Part shown: in pieces, positions 8,996 through 16,745 of the stretch
Numbering within the stretch: position 1 is the first letter of the stretch
Layout: every line of letters starts with the position of its first letter
DNA from: CADEEN01 sp040384625
Lineage (GTDB): Bacteria; Pseudomonadota; Gammaproteobacteria; Burkholderiales; Burkholderiaceae_C
Length of the DNA stretch: 64,000 bases
Assembly: GCA_040384625.1 (NCBI GenBank)
Contig: JAZKIW010000091.1
Location: forward strand, 58,477 to 122,476
Reading direction: 5' to 3'
The notes under the pieces: model-generated
Told to the model about the DNA's origin: nothing
Database searches by the model: none
The model's input: the letters and a program-made list of their open reading frames with translations, nothing else
Translations under genes and position numbers: made by a program

Positions 8996-9484
8996 ATGCG
9001 GCGCGCCCTCGACACCCTCGACCGCGCTGCCGAGTGGCTGGTGGCAGCGATCTTCGCGGTCATCGTCTGCATCGCGCTGCTGCAGGTCTTCCACCGCTTC
9101 GCATTGAACTCTTCGCTGAGCTGGAGCGAGGAAGCACAGATCTTCGGCCACATCTGGATCGTCTTCCTCGGCATCCCGATCGCCTACAGGCGCGGTGCGC
9201 ACCTGTACATCGAGACCTTCTGCGACATGCTGCCGGCACGGCCGCGTGCCGCGTTCAACCTGATCGTTGAGCTGACCTGGGCTGCCTTCGCGGTCTCGCT
9301 GATGATCCTGGGCTTCATGGTCGCGCGCGTCGCCCACCTGCAGGAGTCGCCGGGTCTGGAGGTCCCGATGAGTTATCCGTACGCCGGCATGGTGGTCGGC
9401 GGCGCCTACCTGCTGCTGGTCGCAGCGCGGCGCATCGGCAGCGGCGCGTGGCGGGGGAGGGCCGAAGTGGCCGCGCCAACATGA
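8996..9484 (+). CDS. dctQ: TRAP transporter small permease (DctQ family)
   Basis: A 162-residue inner-membrane protein with four predicted helices (about residues 13-35, 48-66, 87-109, 127-146). The family signature region LSWSEEAQIFGHIWIVFLG is present. It is the small subunit that pairs with DctM in a sodium-driven TRAP importer. It overlaps the next gene by ATGA, indicating translational coupling. Confidence 0.93.
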   Translation: MRRALDTLDRAAEWLVAAIFAVIVCIALLQVFHRFALNSSLSWSEEAQIFGHIWIVFLGIPIAYRRGAHLYIETFCDMLPARPRAAFNLIVELTWAAFAVSLMILGFMVARVAHLQESPGLEVPMSYPYAGMVVGGAYLLLVAARRIGSGAWRGRAEVAAPT

Positions 9485-10770
9485 TCTGGTTCCTGCTCGC
9501 CCTGATGCTCGGCACGATGCTCATCGGCGTGCCGATCCTGCTGGCGATCGCGCTGGTCGGCTATGTCGGCGTCGCTGCGGTGCCCGACCTGGTGCTGCCG
9601 CTGTTCGCGCAGAAGATGTTCGCCCAGCTCGACTCGTTCACGCTGCTGGCCTTGCCCTACTTCATCCTTGCCGGTGGCCTGATGTCGGCCAGCGGCATGA
9701 GCCAGCAATTGGTCGACTTCTCGCGCGTGCTCGTCGGCCACCTGCGCGCCGGTCTGGCGCATGCTGCGGTGGTGGCGAGCATGATCTTCGCTGGCATCTC
9801 GGGCTCGAGCACGGCGGACGCATCGGCGATCTCGGCCATCGTGATCCCGACGATGAAGAAGTCGGGCTACAAGCCGGGCTTCGCGGCGGCGCTGATCGCC
9901 ACTGCCGGCACCATCGGCGCGATCATCCCGCCGAGCATGGTGATGGTGGTCTACGGCTCGATCGCGCAGGTCTCGATCGGCGGCCTGTTCCTCGGCGGCA
10001 TCGTGCCCGGCATCCTGGTCGGCCTGTTCTTGATGGCCACCATCAAGATCTACACCTACCGCGCCGACTACCCTGAACTGCGCGTCACGCACGGCCGTTT
10101 CGAATGGCGCGCCGTGCTGCGCTCTGCGCGCGACGTTTGGCCGGCGTTGCTGGGGCCGGTGATCATCGTCGGTGGCATTCTTTCGGGCATCTTCACCGCC
10201 ACCGAGGCCGGCGCGATTGCCTGCCTGTATGCGCTGCTGCTGGGCACCGTGTTCTACCGCAAGATCAAGCTGCGCGACCTGCCGGCGATCCTGATCGAGG
10301 CGGCGGTGATGACGACCATGGTCTCGGGGGTCATCGCGGTGGCAGGCGCGTCGGGCTGGCTCCTCGCCTACCTGGAGTTCAACGTCGGCGCGGTCAAGTT
10401 CGTGACGTCGTTTTCGCAGAACCCGACCATGGTGCTGCTGATCGTCGCCGGCGTGATGATCGTGCTCGGCACATTCGTCGATTCACTGGCGGTGCTGCTG
10501 ATCTTCGCGCCGGTGGCGATCCAGATCAGCAAGGCCTACGGGATCGACCCGTTCCAGATGGGCCTGGTGATGGTGATGTGCAACCAGATCGGCGCGGTGT
10601 CGCCGCCGACGGCGCCCCTGCTCTTCGTCACCACCGGCATCGCACAATGCTCGTACGCCGAGGTGAATCGCCATGTCTGGTGGTTCATGCTGGCGGAGAC
10701 GCTGGTGCTCCTGCTGGTGATCTTCATTCCCGGTCTGGCATCCTGGATACCCCACTACTTCCTAGGCTGA
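9481..10770 (+). CDS. dctM: TRAP transporter large permease (DctM family)
   Basis: A 429-residue, roughly 12-helix membrane protein beginning at the ATG that overlaps the dctQ stop (ATGA). Characteristic DctM blocks are MIFAGISGSSTADASAIS, IPTMKKSGYKPGFAAALIA, GTIGAIIPPSMVMVVYG, TATEAGAIACLYAL and IGAVSPPTAPLLFVTTGIA. It forms the substrate and Na+ translocation path. The three TRAP subunits are complete and in the order P-Q-M. The lacI-type gene starts 4 nt after its stop, so the whole run is one transcript. Confidence 0.95.
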   Translation: MIWFLLALMLGTMLIGVPILLAIALVGYVGVAAVPDLVLPLFAQKMFAQLDSFTLLALPYFILAGGLMSASGMSQQLVDFSRVLVGHLRAGLAHAAVVASMIFAGISGSSTADASAISAIVIPTMKKSGYKPGFAAALIATAGTIGAIIPPSMVMVVYGSIAQVSIGGLFLGGIVPGILVGLFLMATIKIYTYRADYPELRVTHGRFEWRAVLRSARDVWPALLGPVIIVGGILSGIFTATEAGAIACLYALLLGTVFYRKIKLRDLPAILIEAAVMTTMVSGVIAVAGASGWLLAYLEFNVGAVKFVTSFSQNPTMVLLIVAGVMIVLGTFVDSLAVLLIFAPVAIQISKAYGIDPFQMGLVMVMCNQIGAVSPPTAPLLFVTTGIAQCSYAEVNRHVWWFMLAETLVLLLVIFIPGLASWIPHYFLG

Positions 10771-10774
10771 TACG

Positions 10775-11833
10775 GTGAGCAAGATCCAGGACGTCGCGCG
10801 CGAAGCCGGCGTGTCCGTGAGCACGATTTCGAACGTCCTCAACGGTCGTGTCGACCGGATGCGACAGGACACGCTGGAGCGCGTGCGAGCCACGATCGTG
10901 GCGCTCGACTACCGCCCGAATCGCGCCGCGCAGCAGCTCAAGACCGGCCAGACGCCGATGCTCGGCCTGCTGGTGCCCAGCATCGCCAACCCGATGTACG
11001 GCTACATCGCGCGCGAGATCGAAACCGCCGCACAGGAACTGCACGGCCATCGCGTCGTGCTCGGCAACACCTACCGCAACAAGGACAAGGAGACCGGCTT
11101 CTTCGAAGACCTGCTGGCCCATGGGGTGCGCGGTGTCGTGGTGATCTCTTCCCTGGTCGACGAGCAGCACTTCGAGGCCGCGGTGCAGCGCGGACTGGTG
11201 ATGGTCAGTTACGACCGCCGTGCCACGCCGGGTACCGCATCGGCGATCGACCACGTGTCGGTCGACAACTTCGAGGCTGCCCGCCTGGCGGCCTCGCACC
11301 TGATCGGACTTGGCCACAAGCGCCTGGCCTTCGTCACCGCGGCCGGCCAGACGATGAGCCGGGGCGAGAAGATCAAGGGCTTCTTCGCCGCCACCGAACA
11401 GGCCGGGCTGGGCGAACATGCGCAGGTGATCGATGGCAGCACGCAGTCGGCCTACGGTGACTCGGAGATGGCCGACGTGGGGCGCCTGCTCGCCGCGCGC
11501 ATCGCGGTACAGCGCAAGCGGCCGACGGGCCTGGTCGCCGTCAACGACATGCTGGCCTTCGGCTTGCTGGCCGGTTTTCGCGAAGCCGGATTGGCGGTGC
11601 CTGCGGACGTGTCGGTGATCGGCATGGACGGCCTGTTCCTGTCGGCGCTGACCAGCCCGGCGCTCACCACCGTGCAGCTGCCGGTGCCCGCGATGGCGCG
11701 CACGATCGTCGAGCGCGTCATCGGCCGCATGGCCGATCCACGCATCGCGCCGGCCGAGTTCCTGTTCGAGCCCCAGCTGGTGCAACGCGAATCGGTGGCC
11801 GCACCGCGCAGGCCGGCGAGGGCCGCTGCATGA
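10775..11833 (+). CDS. LacI-family transcriptional regulator
   Basis: A 352-residue regulator with a GTG start at 10775, only 4 nt after dctM. The N-terminal LacI helix-turn-helix is textbook (IQDVAREAGVSVSTISNVLNGR, then RVRATIVALDYRPNRAAQQL with the hinge helix). The periplasmic-binding-protein-like effector domain follows (LGLLVPSIANPMYG, VSVDNFEAARLAASHLIGLGH, GLVAVNDMLAFGLL, VIGMDG). Placed inside the operon it presumably autoregulates the TRAP and catabolic genes in response to the transported acid or an intermediate. It overlaps the next gene by ATGA. Confidence 0.94.
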   Translation: MSKIQDVAREAGVSVSTISNVLNGRVDRMRQDTLERVRATIVALDYRPNRAAQQLKTGQTPMLGLLVPSIANPMYGYIAREIETAAQELHGHRVVLGNTYRNKDKETGFFEDLLAHGVRGVVVISSLVDEQHFEAAVQRGLVMVSYDRRATPGTASAIDHVSVDNFEAARLAASHLIGLGHKRLAFVTAAGQTMSRGEKIKGFFAATEQAGLGEHAQVIDGSTQSAYGDSEMADVGRLLAARIAVQRKRPTGLVAVNDMLAFGLLAGFREAGLAVPADVSVIGMDGLFLSALTSPALTTVQLPVPAMARTIVERVIGRMADPRIAPAEFLFEPQLVQRESVAAPRRPARAAA

Positions 11834-12852
11834 GTCGCGTGACCATCCTGCTGACCCACAGCCCCGAGGCGCTGGCCAACTACTACGGCCCACGCGCCCT
11901 GGCCGCCCTGCAGGCGCTGGCCGACGTGAAGCGCATGCCCGAAGCGGTCGAATGGACGGCAGACTCGTTGGCCGTCGCCGCGCAGGGCTGCCAGATCATC
12001 GTCAGCGACCGTCGGGCCGACGGCAGCGCCGCGCTGTTTGCGCAACTGCCCGACCTGGTGGCCTACTGCCGTTGCGCGGTCGACATTCGCAACGTCGATG
12101 TCGATGCCGCCAGCGCCCAGGGCATCCTCGTCACACAGGCGAGTGCGGGCTTCATGGCCTCGGTATCGGAGTGGATCGTGGGCGTGATGATCGACTTGAG
12201 CCGGCACATCAGCACCGCGGTGATCCACTACCGACAAGGCTCGCAGCCACCGGTGCAGATGGGACGCGAACTGCGCGGCTCGACGCTGGGCCTGATTGGC
12301 TACGGCCAGATCGGTCGCTGCCTGTCCGACATTGCGGTTGCGCTCGGCATGAAGGTGATCGTCTGCGACCCGCATGCGCGGGTGCCGGCAGGCGCGCTGC
12401 GCCAGGTGGCGCTGCCGGCGCTGTTAGCCGAAGCCGACCATGTGGTCTGCCTCGCCAACGCGACGACAGAGACCGAAAACCTGATGAATGCCGACGCCTT
12501 CGCCGCGATGAAGCCGGGGGCCACCTTCATCAATGCCTCGCGCGGCAACCTGGTTGATGAAGGGGCACTGCTGCAGGCACTGGACAGCGGCAGGCTTGCC
12601 GGCTGCGGGCTGGATGTGGGGCGCGCGCCCGACCAGATGCCGAGCCCCGCACTGGCCCGGCACCCGCGCGTGATCGCCACGCCGCACATTGGCGGCCTGA
12701 CGCCGGCCGCGATCGAACACCAGTCGATGGAGACGGTACGACAGGTGGCCGAGATCCTGCAGGGACGCGCGCCGCAGGGGGCCGTGAATGCGGCCCAGGC
12801 CCAACGCCTGCACCGCTTCGCCGGGCCGGACACGAAGGCCTCCGCACCATGA
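11830..12852 (+). CDS. NAD(P)-dependent D-2-hydroxyacid dehydrogenase
   Basis: A 340-residue oxidoreductase. The coenzyme-binding Rossmann motif LGLIGYGQIGRCL lies near residues 156-168, followed by the acidic VIVCDPHA turn that favours NAD. The catalytic Arg block (INASRGNLVDEGALLQAL) and the C-terminal His block (ATPHIGG) identify the D-isomer-specific 2-hydroxyacid dehydrogenase family (SerA/GyaR-like). The expected reaction is interconversion of a 2-hydroxy acid and a 2-oxo acid. By position it would process the acid imported by the TRAP system or released by the following hydrolase. It overlaps both neighbours by ATGA. Confidence 0.92.
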   Translation: MSRVTILLTHSPEALANYYGPRALAALQALADVKRMPEAVEWTADSLAVAAQGCQIIVSDRRADGSAALFAQLPDLVAYCRCAVDIRNVDVDAASAQGILVTQASAGFMASVSEWIVGVMIDLSRHISTAVIHYRQGSQPPVQMGRELRGSTLGLIGYGQIGRCLSDIAVALGMKVIVCDPHARVPAGALRQVALPALLAEADHVVCLANATTETENLMNADAFAAMKPGATFINASRGNLVDEGALLQALDSGRLAGCGLDVGRAPDQMPSPALARHPRVIATPHIGGLTPAAIEHQSMETVRQVAEILQGRAPQGAVNAAQAQRLHRFAGPDTKASAP

Positions 12853-13709
12853 ACGCCAACCCTGCAATGCCGCCCGGCGCCTGCGACTGCCACGTGCACA
12901 TCTACGAGGATGGCTACCCGCTCGTCGCCAGCGCGACCTTCAAGCCGCCTCACGCACCGGTGCCGGCCTATCGCGACGTGCAGCGTGCGCTGGGGCTGGA
13001 GCGCGCGGTGCTGGTCCAGCCCACCGGCTACGGATTCGACAACCGCTGCCTGCTCGATGCGCTCGGCCAGCTGGGTGATGCGGCACGCGGCGTCGCCTGC
13101 GTGCCGGCCGATGTCAGCGATGCGGAGCTGCAGCGGCTGCACAGCACCGGGGTGCGCAGCGTGCGCTACATGATGCTGGCGGGATCGGGCGGCCTGCTGT
13201 CCTGGGATTCGCTGGCGACGATGGCAGGGCGCCTCGCCCCACTGGGATGGAACATCAACCTCCAGCTCGACGGGCGCGAACTACCGCTGCGGCGCGCCCT
13301 GATCGACAGCCTGCCGGGCAAGGTGGTGATCGACCACACCGGCAAGTTCCTCGAGCCGGTGACGGTCGACGACCCGGCATTCCGCGCGCTGCAGTCGCTG
13401 CTCGATCGCGAGGGGCGCTGGGTCAAGCTGTCAGCGCCGTACGAGACCTCGAAGCTCGGACCACCGCACTATGGGGACGTGGCCACCTTGGCGCGTGCAC
13501 TGGTGCGCTCGCACCCAGAGCGATGTCTGTGGGCCAGCAACTGGCCGCACCCGAACCGCACGCCGCTGCCGTCCGACGCACAGATGCTGGCGCTGCTGTC
13601 CGAGTGGGCGCCGGACGCGCGCGAGCGCGAAGCGATCCTGGTTCACAACCCCGCCGAGGTCTACGGCTTCGCGCGCAATGCTCCCGGCGCAGGCCGCCCG
13701 GGTCGGTGA
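12849..13709 (+). CDS. Amidohydrolase-family lactonase (LigI / galactarolactone-isomerase-like)
   Basis: A 286-residue TIM-barrel metal hydrolase of the amidohydrolase-2 type. It has the N-terminal metal motif CDCHVHIYE, the strand-end segment VVIDHTGKFL, and the C-terminal block LWASNWPHPN in place of the usual GxDxPH. Closest relatives by pattern are 2-pyrone-4,6-dicarboxylate hydrolase (LigI) and D-galactarolactone isomerase. Those act on lactones of dicarboxylic acids, which fits a carboxylate TRAP system and a 2-hydroxyacid dehydrogenase. It is the last gene of the operon. The exact substrate cannot be assigned from sequence alone. Confidence 0.85.
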   Translation: MNANPAMPPGACDCHVHIYEDGYPLVASATFKPPHAPVPAYRDVQRALGLERAVLVQPTGYGFDNRCLLDALGQLGDAARGVACVPADVSDAELQRLHSTGVRSVRYMMLAGSGGLLSWDSLATMAGRLAPLGWNINLQLDGRELPLRRALIDSLPGKVVIDHTGKFLEPVTVDDPAFRALQSLLDREGRWVKLSAPYETSKLGPPHYGDVATLARALVRSHPERCLWASNWPHPNRTPLPSDAQMLALLSEWAPDAREREAILVHNPAEVYGFARNAPGAGRPGR

Positions 13710-13837
13710 TTTCCTACAGCTCACCACGCCACTCACCGGCATACGGGAGCCCGCCCCCTTCCTAGAGTCTTCGCACGGGCCGAGGCTCGGCGCCGACGCT
13801 GCATTCTGCGGTCGGTGCAACTCGCAAGGAGATGCAC

Positions 13838-14077
13838 ATGAATTGGGACCAAATCAAGGGCAGCTGGAAGCAGCTCAAGGGTGAAATCAAGCAGAAGTGG
13901 GGCGATTTGACCGACGATGACATCGAAGTCGTCGACGGCCGCCGCGAGGAATTGGCCGGCCGGATCCAGGAGCGCTACGGCGTCCTGCGCGACGAGGCCG
14001 AACGCCAGGTCGCCGAATGGGAGCGCAGTGTCGGCGACCGCTGGTTCAAGCGTGACACCGCCGATCACACCAGCTAG
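13838..14077 (+). CDS. CsbD-family stress protein
   Basis: A 79-residue hydrophilic protein with the CsbD signature MNWDQIKGSWKQLKGEIKQKWG and the DIEVVDGRREELAGRIQERYG helix. Two ATGs are close together. AAGGAG ends directly at the first (13832) but lies 6 nt before the second (13838), so the second is taken as the start. CsbD proteins are general-stress proteins of unknown biochemical role. It is a single gene, followed by a hairpin. Confidence 0.93.
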   Translation: MNWDQIKGSWKQLKGEIKQKWGDLTDDDIEVVDGRREELAGRIQERYGVLRDEAERQVAEWERSVGDRWFKRDTADHTS

Positions 14078-14106
14078 AGCGCACTGACCACCTGTCAGAG
14101 GGGGTC

Positions 14107-14131
14107 ACCGGGCGCCCGTTCGGCGCCCGGT
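14107..14131 (+). terminator. Hairpin downstream of csbD-family gene
   Basis: A perfect 10-bp stem (ACCGGGCGCC / GGCGCCCGGT) with the 5-nt loop CGTTC lies 30 nt past the csbD-family stop. There is no clear T-run, so it may be a weak terminator or a stability element. Confidence 0.55.
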
Positions 14132-14169
14132 CGGCATAGAGTCACACCTCCAACGGGAGGAGCATGCCG

Positions 14170-14952
14170 ATGAACCGGACCCTGCTGACGTCACTGATCG
14201 CACTGTGCGCGAGCGCGGCGCTGGCCCAACCGCCCGAGTCTCGCCGCTCCGGCATGGCCAACCCGCGCGACAACGATACGGTGGCCGCGGCGGCTGCGGC
14301 CGCGAGCGCGCGCACCATCAACTTCTCCGGCATCACCTGGATCGTGAAGTCGAGCGGCGGTGAGTTGTGGGGCCCGGGGCCGAACAACTTCTCCGATGCG
14401 GAGTCGAACGTCTCGGTCGACGCGCAGGGCCGCCTGCACCTCAGGATCACCCATGAAAACGGGATCTGGAAGAGTGCCGAGGTGATCGCGCAGAAGTCCC
14501 TCGGCTACGGCACCTACCGCTTCACCATCGACAGCGATGTCGCGGGCCTCGACCCCAACGTCGTGCTCGGCCTGTTCACCTGGAACGACGACCCGGCCTT
14601 CGACCACCGCGAGATCGACATCGAGTTCTCGCGCTGGGGCAACCCGTTCGATCCGACGAATGCGCAGTACACGGTCCAGCCCTACACCGTGAGCGCGAAC
14701 CTGCAGCGTTGGACGCTGAACCCCGGCTACGGACAGACGTCGCACAGCTTTCGCTGGACCAAGAACAGCATCGTTTTCGAGAGCCTGTTTGCGGGCAGCA
14801 CGCTGAAGAGCTGGAATTACACCCGTCGCGCTGGCGTTCCCAAGCCAGGGGGCGAGAACCCGCGCATCAATCTATGGCTGTTCCGGGGTGCGGCGCCGCA
14901 GAACGGCTTGCCGGTCGAGGTGATCATCAGCAGGTTCGAGCACCTGCGATAG
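14170..14952 (+). CDS. Secreted GH16-like (concanavalin-fold) glycan hydrolase
   Basis: A 260-residue protein. GGGAGGAG lies 7 nt before the ATG at 14170 (and too close to the ATG at 14164), which decides the start. It has a signal peptide (MNRTLLTSLIALCASAALA). The GH16 catalytic signature HREIDIEFSRWG gives the ExDxE triad at about E148, D150 and E152. Flanking family strands (SAEVIAQKSLGYGTYRFTID, VLGLFTWND, HSFRWTKNSIVFES, INLWLFRG) support the jelly-roll fold. It probably cleaves a beta-glucan or related polysaccharide outside the cell. It is flanked by csbD and, convergently, by the iclR-type gene. Confidence 0.85.
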   Translation: MNRTLLTSLIALCASAALAQPPESRRSGMANPRDNDTVAAAAAAASARTINFSGITWIVKSSGGELWGPGPNNFSDAESNVSVDAQGRLHLRITHENGIWKSAEVIAQKSLGYGTYRFTIDSDVAGLDPNVVLGLFTWNDDPAFDHREIDIEFSRWGNPFDPTNAQYTVQPYTVSANLQRWTLNPGYGQTSHSFRWTKNSIVFESLFAGSTLKSWNYTRRAGVPKPGGENPRINLWLFRGAAPQNGLPVEVIISRFEHLR

Positions 14953-14961
14953 ACCGGCCGG

Positions 14962-15738
14962 CTAGAGCAGGGGGCGCAGCATCTGCGCCGCCTCGCGCAG
15001 CAGCGGCAGCAGCTTGTCGACCATCTGCGCGTCGGTGTAGGTCGCCGACGGCACCGACATCCCGATGGCGCACTTGCACGCGCCGCGGCGGTCCTTCAGC
15101 GCCACCGAGATCCCGCTCAGCGCGGGATCGAGTTGCTGGCGCGTGCTCCAGTAGTCCTGCTCTCGCGCTTCGCGCACTTCGGCGAGGAAGCGCGCCTTGT
15201 CGGTCACCGTGTGCGCGGTGAAGCCGGCGAATTCGTGTGCATTGACCCAGTCCCGGATGTCGCCGTCGTTGCGTGTGGCCAGCATCACTACACCGGGCGT
15301 CACCACGTGCGCCGGGACGCGCACGCCGACGGCGTAGCCGATCGAGATCCAGCGCGGCGAGTTGCTGCGCGCGACATAGACCACCTCGTGGCCGTCGAGC
15401 ACGCTGACGTTGACCGTCTCGCCACACTGCATCGAGATGCGCTGGATGAAGGGCTGCACCAAGCGGGGCATGCGCGCCGCACCGAGGTAGCTCTGGCCCA
15501 GGCGCAGAACGCGTGGCGCCAGCCAGAACTGCTTGCCGTCGCCGGCGGCGTAGCCGAAGTGCACCAGGCTGAGCAGGTGGCGCCGCGCCGCCGTGCGCGA
15601 GATGCCGGCGCGTGCACCGGCTTCGCTGGCGGTCAGGCGGGGATGGTCGTCGTCGAAGGCCTCGATCACGCGCAGGCCCTTGCCGAGTCCTTCGATCAAG
15701 TCCTTGCGGGCAATCGGTTCGGCGGCACGGGTGGGCAT
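14962..15738 (-). CDS. IclR-family regulator (PcaR/PobR-like)
   Basis: A 258-residue regulator with an N-terminal winged helix (LIEGLGKGLRVIEAF, TASEAGARAGISRTAARRHL) and an IclR effector domain (MPRLVQPFIQRISMQCGETVNVSVLDGHEVVYVAR, RVPAHVVTPGVVML, GISVAL, CAIGMSVPSATY). The LIEGLGKGLRVIEAF opening and the APHVVTPG-like region resemble PcaR/PcaU/PobR regulators of aromatic acid catabolism. It is transcribed away from the AroE-like gene and ABC importer. A PcaR-box-like palindrome lies between them, so it is the likely regulator of that operon. Confidence 0.92.
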   Translation of the reverse strand: MPTRAAEPIARKDLIEGLGKGLRVIEAFDDDHPRLTASEAGARAGISRTAARRHLLSLVHFGYAAGDGKQFWLAPRVLRLGQSYLGAARMPRLVQPFIQRISMQCGETVNVSVLDGHEVVYVARSNSPRWISIGYAVGVRVPAHVVTPGVVMLATRNDGDIRDWVNAHEFAGFTAHTVTDKARFLAEVREAREQDYWSTRQQLDPALSGISVALKDRRGACKCAIGMSVPSATYTDAQMVDKLLPLLREAAQMLRPLL

Positions 15739-15776
15739 GGGACTAACCCTCGAAGCGGGCGATGAACGCGCGCGAT

Positions 15777-15791
15777 GAGCGATTATCGCGC
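15777..15791. promoter_or_regulatory. PcaR/PobR-like IclR operator
   Basis: Read on the minus strand this 15-mer is GCGCGATAATCGCTC. It matches 12 of 15 positions of the PcaR box as I remember it (GTTCGATAATCGCAC) and contains an 11-bp palindrome, GCGAT-T-ATCGC on the plus strand. It sits between the divergent iclR-type gene and the AroE-like/ABC operon, where a regulator could control both. Confidence 0.6.
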
Positions 15792-15844
15792 AATTGCCTG
15801 GGAAAGCGCTTGGCCGCGGCGGCGACGCCTCCTATCGTTGCGAC

Positions 15845-16699
15845 ATGCAGATTTCCGGCAGCACACGCGTCTTCATGATCCTCGGCGACCCCGTCGCTCA
15901 GGTGCGTGCGCCCGAACAGTTCAATCACCTGTTCGCCCGCCACGGCGTCGACGCGGTGATGGTGCCGCTGCAGGTGGCGCCGCGCCATTTCGCCGGCTTC
16001 GTGCGCGAAGTCTTCAACGCGGAGAACGTCGGAGGCCTGCTGCTGACGATCCCGCACAAGGCCGCGATGCTGCCCTTGCTGGACCGCTGCGACCGCCTCG
16101 GCACGCTGGCCCAGGCCGTCAACGCGGTGCGGCGCAACGCCGACGGCACGATCGAAGGGGCACTGTTCGACGGCATCGGCTTCGTCAAGGGGCTCGACCA
16201 CTTCGGCGTTCGGCAGCGCGGCAGCCGCGTGCTTCTGGTCGGCGTGGGCGGCGGCGGAGTGGCGATCGCCGCCTCGTTGGCGGAGCGCGGTGTCGCCCGT
16301 CTGGCGCTGTACGACCTCGATGCATCGCGCAGCGCCGCGGCGGCAGCGTCGCTGCGCCGGGCCTGGCCCGAGTGCGAGGTGATCGTCGCGGACTCACCCG
16401 ACCCCGCCGGCTTCGACACCGTAATCAACGCTTCGCCGCTCGGCCTGAAGACCGACGACCCCTTGCCCTTCGATGTCGCACGCGTCGACGCCCACGCCGT
16501 GGTGGTCGACATCCTGATGAAGAACCAGCCCACGCCCCTCTTGCGCGCCTGTCGGCGCCGCGGCGTGGCGGCGCACCCCGGCTACGAAATGCTGATCCAG
16601 CAGGCGCCGGAGTACCTGGACTTCTTCGGCCTGCACGAGCTGGCCAACACCATCGCCGAGGACTCGTCCGAATTGCGCCGCCTGATGCAAACGGCCTAG
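15845..16699 (+). CDS. Shikimate-dehydrogenase-like oxidoreductase (atypical substrate site)
   Basis: A 284-residue AroE-superfamily enzyme from the ATG at 15845; upstream in-frame codons look non-coding. The catalytic Lys is present in LLLTIPHKAAML and the Asp in EGALFDGIGF. The NADP-binding loop VLLVGVGGGGVAIA and the C-terminal GYEMLIQQAPEYLDFF motif are intact. The shikimate-anchoring SxS motif near the N-terminus (usually HSxSP) is replaced by QVRAP, so the substrate is probably not ordinary shikimate. With an IclR regulator and a HAAT importer it more likely oxidises an imported cyclic polyol acid such as quinate or an analogue. It is not a convincing biosynthetic aroE. Confidence 0.85.
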   Translation: MQISGSTRVFMILGDPVAQVRAPEQFNHLFARHGVDAVMVPLQVAPRHFAGFVREVFNAENVGGLLLTIPHKAAMLPLLDRCDRLGTLAQAVNAVRRNADGTIEGALFDGIGFVKGLDHFGVRQRGSRVLLVGVGGGGVAIAASLAERGVARLALYDLDASRSAAAAASLRRAWPECEVIVADSPDPAGFDTVINASPLGLKTDDPLPFDVARVDAHAVVVDILMKNQPTPLLRACRRRGVAAHPGYEMLIQQAPEYLDFFGLHELANTIAEDSSELRRLMQTA

Positions 16700-16745
16700 A
16701 GTTCCCAACCCTCTCTCGCTTCACCATTCCCACAGAGGAAACAAC

